Shown here piece by piece: positions 54,733 through 64,000 of a stretch of DNA of 64,000 bases (within the stretch, counting starts at the first letter, position 1; each line of letters opens with the position of its first letter). The notes below the pieces were generated by a model, which was not told the DNA's origin, did no database searches, and saw nothing but the letters and a program-made list of their open reading frames with translations. The stretch spans positions 1,511,205 through 1,575,204 of the forward strand of contig OZ007510.1 in the NCBI GenBank assembly GCA_963931865.1, read 5' to 3'. A program made the position numbers and the translations under genes. Source of the DNA: Axinella damicornis (Eukaryota > Porifera > Demospongiae > Axinellida > Axinellidae).

Positions 54733-57700
54733 TTAAAATGTAATCTTGGATTGAGAAAATGCAGCAATAATGTCTCCATGTGAGTTCCAAATTCTGTATT
54801 GTGCTGAGCACAGCTCTCTTGCTGGAAATCAAGAGATCAAAACATGAGTGAAATTTGTGGCAAGAACGTACCTGACATGACATTCATTTTGCTATGCTTA
54901 CCTACACTTAACCTGTACTTTGCATTGGGAAAGAGGGTAATAGATCTGCCGTCAACATTGCAGCCACTGGCTGTGAAGTCAGCGACCTTGAAGAATACCT
55001 GGAGAAGTTCAAGATCCCCTTATTGGTGTACAGAGAACACACGAGCAGTTGATTAGCTTATGCACCCTAGTGGTCCCACAAAGGAGATAGGGCTGTGATG
55101 CCACCTTGTTCTCAGAAGATTGTCTGGGAATGAGGCTAGGGATAGTCTGGGGACGAGACTAGGGATGGTCTTGGAACGAGGCTAGGGAATGAGGCTAGGG
55201 ATGGTCTGGGGACGAGACTAGGGAACGAGGCTAGGGAATGAGGCTAGGGATGGTCTGGGGACGAGACTAGGGAATGAGGCTAGGGAATGAGGCTAGGGAT
55301 AGTCTGGGGACGAGACTAGGGATGGTCTTAGAACGAGGCTAGGGAATGAGGCTAGGGATAGTCTGGGGACGAGACTAGGGAACGAGGCTAGGGAATGAGG
55401 CTAGGGATGGTCTGGGGACGAGACTAGGGAATGAGGCTAGGGATAGTCTGGGGACGAGACTAGGGATGGTCTTGGAACGAGGCTAGGGAATGAGGCTAGG
55501 GATGGTCTTGGAACGAGGCTAGGGAATGAGGCTAGGGATGGTCTGGGAACGAGGCTAGGGAAGGCCTAAGTATGAAACTGGCAACATGTACACTGCACTG
55601 TGAATCGTTATGTGATACATGTATGCCTAATAACTAATGGCAGTAGGATATAGTTCTGAATTGGTGAAATTGAGGTAGCCATGCACTCCCACTTATGTTT
55701 AGGTGCCAGAATGTGGGGGTATTCCCGTGAACACCACCCCAGGGGTTTGTCATGCGAGACTAACATCTGCATAGGAGTTCAGACCCACACAGAAAGGGTC
55801 CTCGTTCACTTCAGGTGGTGCTGGGGGAGGGTGCTCGGGAAAGTGAAGAGTGGCCTGCACCGACACCTCCAGAGTCTTACTGGGGAACTTCTGACCTACA
55901 CAACAGAAAGTAGACTTTGAGGTGAAGGGCTAATAGGTGAGGCTTCAACTGACCTATGTTCCAGATGATGGTCCTCTTGTCTTGGGAGAGGGAGAGGGCA
56001 GAGGAGGCAGATGCAGGCACGACATTCTCCACTCTGTCTATTGGACCTCTGTGACGTGCCAGCAGAACAGACACTGCAATCACACACTTGTACTCTCAAG
56101 AGAGCCCCCCCTTCGCATGTCGTGAGCGGTTTTTGATTTTAATGAGATTCATCGACCCAAGGATTTTTTGATTTTCGTAGACCCCACCCAGGTCCTCAAG
56201 AAAACATGCAAATTGGTGGTGTAAGGTGTGCCATCAGTCAAATCTGGCCCGAGTTTAGGGAAATGCTGGGCGCAAATCCGCCTGACATCCACATTTGACC
56301 TCCGATTGCTGGGCTTGTGGGGGGTAATGAATAACATTAATGGTATTGCCAGAGGGGTCATTCCATGTGTACGAGCCCCACCAAGTCTGGCTACTGAGGA
56401 GCGAATGCTGTGGGAGAGGAGTACCTACGAAGGTGGTGTGGCTGAATGCATGAAAATGTGTTGTCTTGGTGGGAAGAATTTGGTAGTTAAAAGGTTAAAC
56501 AATGTCTCTAGCTTTGAGGACCCATTCTATGATCATGAACCGGCTTGGCCACTTAAACCCACAGCGTGTACATGTGTTTGAAATAAATAACTAAACAATT
56601 AATCAATATACACACGACTTTATACTAATGTGGAGCTGCACCCCAACGATAAACTAACAATAAGTTGCCATACCTGTGAAAGAAGGGCATTTGAACCTCA
56701 CAGTACTCAAAGCTGTTCTTCACTGCTTCGTTGAGCTTCAGCTGCATCAACAGCTTCACTGTTTTGTCACCCTGCACAAGATGAAAGGAAGCGCAGTCTC
56801 ACTCTCCGTCAACTGAGCATTACTAGCCTCGTTCCCATGTTCCTCCCCAGCTTCTGGATGGAGCCTGGGAATGAGGCTAGATCATCAGTCTAGCTGCTAG
56901 TCTCTCTCTGCCCAGCCAGTAATGATGTGTGTGTGACTGGCCTAGCTAGCGGACAGAGACTAGCGGCTAGATTGGACTATTGCTTACAACATCAGCAATA
57001 TGGGTCCTCTTCCTGTGCTCATGGTATTATGACCACAACAGTGTGTGTTTGAGGGAACTGACTATTACAAACACTGGAAGTTGTAAATACACTAGTCACA
57101 GGTTTATACAACTCCCCATGTGGTCAAGATCGCATGATTACATCGGCGGCCACAATGACACTGATGTCATCATGTGCTCTTGCGTACCACGGGAAGTGTG
57201 TGAGGGAACTGAAACTCTAACATATTCACCAGCATGACAAGTTCATCACAGATAGACTAAGAGTACACAAACTACCATTATGGGTTCTAGTATAATCTAA
57301 TTTACATGACCCTTCTGCAGAACAATGGCAGCAGGCATGAACTGAAAGTCTCATATCTTTGGTGTTAAGATAAGGGATCATGAGCATGCAGCAGCTGTTA
57401 CAAACTAAACGCCATATGGCAGGCACAGATGGAGACCAGACTCTTCAAATTCGTGTCCAGGTTTGAGTGACTCAATTCCGCTGGCCTCCCTCAGACTGCA
57501 TGTACACAAACTACCATTATGGGTTCTAGTATAATCTAATTTACATGACCCTTCTGCAGAACAATGGCAGCAGGCATGAACTGAAAGTCTCATATCTTTG
57601 GTGTTAAGATAAGGGATCATGAGCATGCAGCAGCTGTTACAAACTAAACGCCATATGGCAGGCACAGATGGAGACCAGACTCTTCAAATTCGTGTCCAGG

Positions 57701-58147
57701 TTTGAGTGACTCAATTCCGCTGGCCTCCCTCAGACTGCATGCACATGTAACCACACATTAGTGTATCATCAAAACATTCTGGAGTGAGCAGACATTTCGA
57801 TCCCAAGATCTTCTTCAGTTCGTTTGCCCTATGCTACGACAAAGCTCTCTTGCAAAACTTCCTACCTTCATTTGGTAGAATCCCCGTATGGGGAGGTAGG
57901 GCAGATGGGAGACCTGATAGTGGCAGAGGGAAAAGGTCTCCAGGGGAGCAGAAAACCGGATTTTCCTGTTATTCTCAGTACTACCATCAGGTGGGGTGGC
58001 TGAAACGTCAGCAGACTGCACACAGGGATGGACGACAAGATGATCAAGGGGAGGGCCCCCTGGAGGTGTGGTCAGAGCAAGAAGTATGTCAGGGTGACCC
58101 TCCAGCTCTGCCTGTGTGTGTGTGTGTGTGTGTGTGTTGTGTGTGTG

Positions 58148-58188
<41 letters not shown>

Positions 58189-60950
58189 TGTGTGAGGGTG
58201 TGTGTGTGTGTGAGGGTGTGTGTGTGTGTGAGGGTGTGGTAGGTGTAGATACTGGAGCATCATGGAGAGGGCTTGAGTCAGCTGCCTAGCTTACAGCTCT
58301 TATTGCAGAGTACAGATGCAGAGACTATGTCCTCTAGCTGTTAAAGTTCAATGGTGTACAACACTACAATGGTTGATTTGGATGTCATTGTCTCAGCCTC
58401 GACTATGCAACTTAACCTCAGCTAGTATGTGTTGCAGTCTCGACACTTTGACACTGCCGTTGGTGTCCCAATCTCGACACTTTGACACTGCCGTTGGTGT
58501 CCCGGTCTCGACACTTTGACACTGCCGTTGGTGTCCCGGTCTCGACACTTTGACACTGCCGTTGGTGTCCCGGTCTCTGTTGTTCCCACTTCCATTCACG
58601 TCCCAGTCCCTGTGCCTCTGCTGCTCTGCACATACCTCCCGTTGATGTCCTAGAACAATTTCAGTTGCTAATCATGCCTACATATCCATTGGTCAGCAGC
58701 AGGTACGTTGTTGGATGTAATTGTGTTTATGAAACATACCTCCATTACGGTATGATAGAGCTCATGCACAAGCTAAATCTTTCTCAGCCACCACAATCAT
58801 GTGAGGTTCACTCAGGCTTGCTTCAATCATTCTTCATAGGTGGTCTGGATCCGGGAACGAGCCCATTCATGCCTAGCCTCATTCCCAGGCTGATGGTTTG
58901 GGAACGGGGCCAATTCATACCTTGCACTGCACAGTCCCATAGACTTCCCACACGTCTGCTACCTCCTGCTTGTCATACTGCACTGCCTTGATCTCCTCCT
59001 GGACGGCCAGCTGGAGGCGGGAGGTCCCCTTGTGCACCGCTGGCCTCCATGACGGTTGCTGGAGTGTGCATGTGGAGGAGGAGGGATTGAGTGAGGGTGG
59101 AGTATGATGGTATGAGTGAGGGTGTGAGTGAGGGTGTGAGTGGGTGAGGATGTGTGGGTGAGGATGTGAGTGAGGGTGTGAGTGAGGGTGTGAGTGGGTG
59201 AGGATGTGAGTGGGTGAGGATGTGAGTGAGGGTATGAGTGAGGGTGTGTGTGTGTGAGGGTGTGAGGATGTGAGTGAGGGTGTGAGGATGTGACGGTGTG
59301 AGTGGGTGAGGATGTGAGGGTGTGTGAGTATGAGTGAAGGTGTGAGTGAGGGTGTGAGGTGTGAGTAAGGGTGTGAGTGAGGGTGTGGGTAGGGTGTGAG
59401 TGAGGGTGTGAGGTGTGAGGGTGTGAGGTGAGGGTGTGGGTAGGGTGTGGGTAGGGTGTGAGTGAGTGGTGTAGTACCTTCAGTTTTGGTGAAGGAGCAA
59501 GTTTCCCTCCCTTTGGTTGCAGGTGGAAGCGGAGGGTGGAGGGGTTTGTGTCCATGGGGGTCCCGAAGGGGGCCGCCAGACAGATGTACTGGTAGAGTTC
59601 CTGGAGCTTCGGGGAAGTCTGCAGTAGTGAGTACATGACGAGGATGCATCATCACTCAGCAAAGGTGATGTGGATTAGATATGTTGACCTCATCAAGGTG
59701 TTTTGTGTCCGAGCTGAGAACATCCGCCATTCCTTCCAGCAGAGCAATGGCAGCAGGTATACTGGGACTGGGTGTGTGTGTGTGTGTATATAGAGAAAGG
59801 AGCAAATGATGCACAGGGGGCAGACCTGGGGTCTGCTGCTGAAACTCACATTTCAATGAGTGGTGGTCTCTGTTTCCCTCTGGTCTCCACAAGCGGTGCA
59901 GCCACAAACAAGAGGGAATTCTGCGTAGGAGAGTGTTCAACAGAGCCAAGCAAGACCAGCAAAGACGTATTAAACTCCCTTTAGAGTTGCTCAACCCTAA
60001 GATGGACCCAATCCCCTCAGCTCACACTCAATGCTCTCTCCCCCACTTTCACCGAGTCTTGTAATACCGGTAGGTACACAGTGTTTGACCCACCTTCTCA
60101 ATACAGACTACCGGCCACAGTCTTCCAGAGCAGAGTTCATACACCGGTCTCTGGAATGCAAGGGCGCAGCTGTCCCTTTCTTCCACAAACTATTGGGTGA
60201 AGAACATACACAGACGGATTAGCAAATGTGTATACTGCATCCCCAGGACGTCCAGTTACTTAAAATACAGAACTAAAACTATAGAGACATTTCCAGACAG
60301 TTGTGGCCATTTTGGGTGGAAAAACTCAGACGAGTGGCACCCTCCGACCCAAACTATGGCTTCCACTGGTTTCCACCCAGGTTGCACAAGGTCTCAGCAC
60401 AGCTGCTGCTGGGTGAGCATTTCCAAGAATGATACAAGCTCACATACACAATACGTATACCGGTATATAGTGACATGCTCCATTTTTGTTGCTCATGCAG
60501 TTTACTCTCTAGTATTTTCTGCTCAAGTGAATACAGTATAGGATACGATAAGGCAAAAGGAAAAACAGAGACAGACAGACAGACAGACAGGCAGACAGTG
60601 AGATTAGACCTCCTCTGTGGGCTCTGAGCATTTGAGGATTACAGCATCGCAGATGCCATTGTCATGTGGAAGTGCATAATAGAGGGCAGGAGAGATCAGT
60701 CGAGCCCTGCGCTCCACTGTTGGGAAACGCCTGGTGAGAGAGAAAAAAGAAGACGATGTTTCTCAGTGAGCTCCACCCACCTAGTCATAATTTTGAGTGC
60801 TCTATTTGGACAGCTAGCAAACTTGCAAATAGATTATCAGTAAAATTGAACCAGAGATACATAGTTTTACCGAGAGAATAGTACTTTTCCTTTCCTCTGG
60901 TCGTCGTCAGTAATAGGTGTTCGAATCACCCACACTCCTCGCACACTCAT
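54733..60950 (-). CDS. AP5M1: AP-5 adaptor complex mu subunit
   Basis: Thirteen exons join in phase to 473 aa (human 490): 60950-60871, 60730-60610, 60150-60094, 59920-59850, 59761-59689, 59618-59478, 59058-58921, 58111-57866, 56771-56674, 56048-55954, 55895-55765, 54998-54913, 54817-54733. The start [11 protein letters not shown] and [13 protein letters not shown] match the human N-terminus; later matches are [77 protein letters not shown] and RIWNS near the end. The C-terminal two-thirds form the mu-homology domain. AP-5 acts at late endosomes with SPG11/SPG15. The introns hold five minisatellites or microsatellites and a tandem duplication. Divergent from COA8. Confidence 0.92.
55117..55567. 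repeat. Minisatellite of hairpin-family arms in AP5M1 intron 11
   Basis: About 20 units of GGGAATGAGGCTAGGGATGG / TCTGGGGACGAGACTAGGGA type. The unit is one arm of the genome-wide TAGCCTCGTTCCCAGG hairpin, all arms here in the same orientation. Confidence 0.9.
56824..56880. repeat. Hairpin repeat
   Basis: TAGCCTCGTTCCCATG / AGCCTGGGAATGAGGCTAG, upstream side of AP5M1 exon 9. Confidence 0.8.
57263..57740. repeat. 239-bp tandem duplication in AP5M1 intron 8
   Basis: 57263-57501 and 57502-57740 are almost identical (start GTACACAAACTACCATTATG). No exon lies inside. Confidence 0.9.
58112..58240. repeat. (TG)n microsatellite forming the AP5M1 exon 8 acceptor tract
   Basis: On the minus strand this is a CA repeat running directly into CACAG|GCAGAG, the acceptor of exon 8. 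Confidence 0.9.
58436..58580. repeat. 34-bp minisatellite in AP5M1 intron 7
   Basis: About four copies of TCTCGACACTTTGACACTGC CGTTGGTGTCCCGG. The unit is not a multiple of three, so the ORFs across it are not coding. Confidence 0.9.
59090..59470. repeat. GTGAGGG-type minisatellite in AP5M1 intron 6
   Basis: Degenerate GAGTGAGGGTGTGA-like units fill the intron. A 246-aa minus-strand ORF rich in Pro, His, Ser and Thr is a by-product. Confidence 0.9.
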
Positions 60951-61012
60951 CTTGGTTGAAGGTCAAAGGTCATCTAGTATACCTAGTCCGTAAATTACAG
61001 CACGTGGCAAGA
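60951..61012. promoter_or_regulatory. Bidirectional promoter region, AP5M1 / COA8
   Basis: The two start codons would be 62 bp apart if the COA8 first exon is right. TAGTATACCTAG is the only notable motif. Confidence 0.4.
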
Positions 61013-62611
61013 ATGCTAATGGTAATTATACTGTACACTGCACTGAGGTGGCTCATGGTAAAATTGCTCTTCCTGGTCTTCTCTAGGTCAGAAGCATCAG
61101 AAGTAGGGAGTGCACTTGGGCAGCTCGTCGGTGGTCATGGAGTTGCAGAGCCAAGACAGGAGTGCCGCCGGAGAGCAACCTCGTAGGGCCTCCCAACCCA
61201 GTTTCTAATATCCGGCCCCTGAAACTGAGGAGTCCTACCAGTGAAGCTGTATGCTAGCCTCAGCTTGCAGTACGAACTGCAAACAATGTCCTCCAAGTGG
61301 CCTGAGAATAGGGATGGCCCCTTTGATTCCTCCAACCATTGCTTAATTGCCAGTCCTTCCTACTATACCGGTTTGATCGCTTGCAGTATTATTTGGGGGT
61401 ACCTGGACTCGATGTTACTTTGTAGCCTGGTTCTGTGTGTGGAGGGGGAAGGAGCAGGCTGATAGTCTTCACCTTCATGTAGCTATTTGAAGGGCAGGAT
61501 ATCTTCAGGCAACATGCATATAGGTACTAGCTACGTGAAAGATACCTTAGAACAGCAAATTGATTTGGGCTAGCCCGTTTCAGGCCTGAGCTTATGAGCG
61601 CCGCTTCCGTAGCTAGTACCCTATATGCATGTTGTCTGCAGATATATAATTGTATCCAAAATTTTATTTGGCCTGCACCCAGTCTGATACATTCTCTGTT
61701 GCTAATAGTGCACTGTTGTCACCACTAAAGCATGTGCAGTATGCTAGTACTGTAATCTGTGAAGATGTTTACGGTGAACTCACATGACAAGTATTTGTGA
61801 ACCTAGCAGCAGGCTCATAAATAAATTTATTATCTCTGGTAACTGGCTTTGAATACAATAACAGTTTGAAGAGCTGAGAACCAGAGTTGGGTGACCAACC
61901 CACTGTAAATATTGGCAGCTAATTTTATTTGTAGGAGAGTGAACTGCACAGATTACAGCTGAGGTTGTGGGCGTTTAATCATCAGTTCTGGAAACAGCAC
62001 AACACGGAGTTTCAGGAGGTATGCGTACACTTGAGCGTCTAGGGTATCAATCTGTTGTGCATGCACTGAAATTGGAAGCTGAGGAGTGCTTTCTCTTGGT
62101 TAGCATAAAGAAGAGTTTGTTAAGCAAGCCTTGAAGGAGAAGAAAGCAAGAGGGGAGGTTGCTGGTGAGTCTGGAGTCATTAATGCAGTTTCAGACATGC
62201 ATACACACCAAGGAGCATGACGATATCATCGTATCCACCACAATGAAGATGATATCATAATGCACTCACGGTAAATGGTGCTGGTGCACACTAGCCTCAT
62301 ACCCAGGCCCCGCCCTGCTGCGGCCTGGGTATGAGCCTACCCAGGCCCCGCCCTGCTGCAGCCTGGGTATGAGCCTACGAGGCTAGGTGCACACTTATAC
62401 ACACACACACGCACACATTCTTGACTCTACAATACATCTAGATGATGCAAAGACGTTAACAGCTAATGAACTTTCGGTGTTCTATAAACAGTTTCTGGAT
62501 GAAAAATTCCAAGATCATACAGAGTATAGCAAGTTAGTGGCACAACACCATAATGACATTGTTACTACACCAGAAAGACTAAGAAGGTGTGGTTACTATG
62601 TGCAGTTATGA
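61013..62611 (+). CDS. COA8: Cytochrome c oxidase assembly factor 8 (APOPT1)
   Basis: Exons: tentative 61013-61021 (MLM), then 61087-61248, 61935-62018, 62104-62164, 62442-62611, in phase, 161 aa. The N-terminus is basic (VRSIRSRECTWAARRWSW), as expected of a mitochondrial presequence. Family blocks: VGPPNPVSNIRPLK (human IGPPD..SNLRPV), LRLWAFNHQFWKQHNTEFQE HKEEFV (human [21 protein letters not shown]) and LTANELSVFYKQFLDEKFQDH (human [21 protein letters not shown]). It protects complex IV assembly in the mitochondrial matrix. The 9-nt first coding exon is the weak point. The C-terminus is shorter than in vertebrates. Confidence 0.8.
62292..62386. repeat. Hairpin repeat, double unit
   Basis: TAGCCTCATACCCAGGCCCC ... 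GGCCTGGGTATGAGCCTA followed by a second near copy, in COA8 intron 4. Confidence 0.85.
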
Positions 62612-63530
62612 TATTTTATGAGGTGATGAATATTCAGCAGGTGCTGATCTGTAGCTAAGTAAGTGGGTAAGATGGTGACAATGGTGATGTTGGCTATATG
62701 TTGGCTATATGTATGAAGATGGTGACAATGGTGATGTTGGCTATATGTACCAGTGCCGTTATTACACTTCAGCTTATGGTGGTATAATTATAAGAGTGAC
62801 ATCCAGGGATCGATCTTCTTTCCTTTTGATCTGTTCACCTGTTAGGACTTGGATGAGACTGAACTTGGTACTCACTTGGGTCTCACTAAAGAACTGGTTC
62901 ATCAAAGCGTGACCAAAGTGCTCATCCTTGTTCAAAGATTCCAGACAAGTGTGATAGGATGTGATATCCAATAATTGTTGTTCTTATGATTGTATTATAT
63001 CTGTAACTGTGTATATTATTACCAGGTCTTGTGATCACCTTAGAATGGCACTGAAGAGTTCCGACATTGATGATACTACACGTAGCCAGTGTAGAAGCAG
63101 AATTGGCTACTGAGTGGCAAAGACTAAAATTTAACAATACTTCATCCAAGGCAGTATAGATCTGGTGACAAGTAGCAGTTGCTGTTTTCATGTTGTTCCT
63201 CTCCTGCTTTCACTCAACAGGTAAGCAGGAGCGCAGGAGCTGCCGAAGGCAGTGTGCTCCTGAGGTAAACTTCTCCATGCTCTCACATGCAGGAATGACT
63301 GAATGTGCATGTGCATGGAACTTCGTAGCCTCGTTCCCAGGCCACGTGATTCCCTCCCACGCGGCCTGGGAACGAGGCTAGGTACTTCCGTGAGTGTTGG
63401 AGTATAGTATCGTTATGTTGGCCATCAGTACTCCTACTGCCCTTCCCAGTTCCAAGTCCAACATTGTAGAAATAATGTGAAACTGACCAGTATAGGGTAT
63501 TGTTTTTCACTCTGCTAGCAATCACAAAAC
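62612..63530. other. Intergenic, convergent gene ends
   Basis: No supported gene. A possible minus-strand exon (about 62877-62935, ...HFGHALMNQFFSETQ then GTGAGTAC) has a good donor but no clear acceptor or family. It also holds hairpin repeats at 63222-63264 and 63326-63380. Confidence 0.5.
63326..63380. repeat. Hairpin repeat, best-preserved copy
   Basis: TAGCCTCGTTCCCAGGCC and GGCCTGGGAACGAGGCTA are a perfect 18-bp inverted pair with an ~19-bp loop. Confidence 0.9.
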
Positions 63531-63690
63531 TTAGGAGTGTTGCCTCAGTTCCTTAGTAGCTTTCTCCAGTTCCTTGTCTGCTTTATTGATGGTTCTATTA
63601 CAGTCTTCCAGTACTTCGACCTGTCTGTCCACTTCCACTCCAATCTGCACTGCCTCCTCACGTAACTCCTCCACAATCTCTGCAGTCCTC
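63531..63690 (-). CDS. t-SNARE-like coiled coil, last exon only
   Basis: One exon from an acceptor (TGCAG|GAGGACTGC) to a TAA stop encodes RTAEIVEELREEAVQIGVEV followed by DRQVEVLEDCNRTINKADKE and LEKATKELRQHS. Heptad hydrophobics and a Gln in the centre (VDRQVEVLE), like a SNARE zero layer, suggest a Q-SNARE motif of SNAP-25/SNAP-29 type; there is no membrane anchor, as in those proteins. Upstream exons lie outside the window. A plain coiled-coil protein is the alternative. Confidence 0.5.
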
Positions 63691-64000
63691 CTGCATTCCA
63701 AGAGGAAATTAATATTACTAGTGGAATGCACGGCATGCGTGTGGGCCTTGACCCTTAGTGAGTAAGTGGTTGGCCCGATCCAAGCATAGTATGCACACTG
63801 TGTGTGCAATGCACACCCGCTATACTTATATATTGCATCATATCCTGTTCTGGACATTGACAGGGGAAGAAGTACTGTACTCATTTCCTGTGCATGTTAC
63901 TTAACCATGGCTTCCAAGTTAAGTTTATGTGCAAACATTATAAGGTTTCTTGCCCCTGCAGTCTTATAGCGGAGGGTGTGGTGGTTTTACCGGCCGGTTA
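63691..64000. other. Window edge, nothing recognised
   Basis: Presumably the intron upstream of the SNARE-like exon. No exon is seen. Confidence 0.4.

Noticed and set aside
58915..59655. 246-aa minus-strand ORF rich in His, Pro, Ser and Thr
   Set aside because: Most of it is the GTGAGGG minisatellite read through; only its two ends are real AP5M1 exons.

Overview
The window is nuclear DNA from an animal. Genes are split by GT-AG introns, mostly 50-600 bp. Coding content is metazoan: adhesion-type GPCR, FEZ/UNC-76, PSMA6, CDC20, gephyrin, AP-5 mu, COA8. The rest is microsatellites, minisatellites, hairpin repeats, a Ty3/gypsy LTR retrotransposon, a LINE fragment, tRNA-derived SINE-like repeats and miniature inverted-repeat elements. 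I suspect an early-branching animal such as a sponge, but the sequence alone does not prove it. Exon models below were built by hand from splice sites, phase continuity and remembered family similarity; no search was run.

Left half (1-29.6 kb), repeat-rich. It opens with the 3' part of an adhesion-GPCR-like gene (82-2295). A dispersed family of intronless METTL27-like methyltransferases follows: three intact ORFs (3506-4135, 7124-7753, 17476-18105, all minus) and about nine broken copies on both strands, some carrying flanking DNA that includes the GPCR 3' end and the signal-peptide exon of another gene. Between 8.2 and 15.5 kb lie a truncated LINE, a SINE and a nest of two inverted-repeat element families (F1, F2). 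A third family with perfect 50-bp inverted termini lies at 18331-18956. F1, F3 and at least one F2 copy carry a start codon closely followed by a consensus 5' splice site. A young, apparently complete Ty3/gypsy element (19255-24859) interrupts one methyltransferase pseudogene and has a textbook -1 frameshift site between gag and pol. Just beyond it a 91-bp near-perfect inverted repeat is made of methyltransferase sequence. A five-exon gene for an unrecognised type I membrane protein (27603-29598) ends this half.

Right half (30-64 kb), gene-dense: FEZ (-), PSMA6 (+), GON7-like (-), C14orf119-like (-), CDC20 (+), gephyrin (-), a small one-helix membrane protein (-), a leucine-rich-repeat protein (-), AP-5 mu subunit (-), COA8 (+), and the last exon of a t-SNARE-like gene (-). 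Three divergent pairs share short putative bidirectional promoters (FEZ/PSMA6, C14orf119-like/CDC20, AP5M1/COA8).

The genes do not form one pathway. What links them is position: PSMA6, GON7, C14orf119, GPHN, AP5M1 and COA8 all have human orthologues on chromosome 14, suggesting an ancient animal linkage group. Several of these genes also show small tandem duplications covering an exon end and its splice donor.
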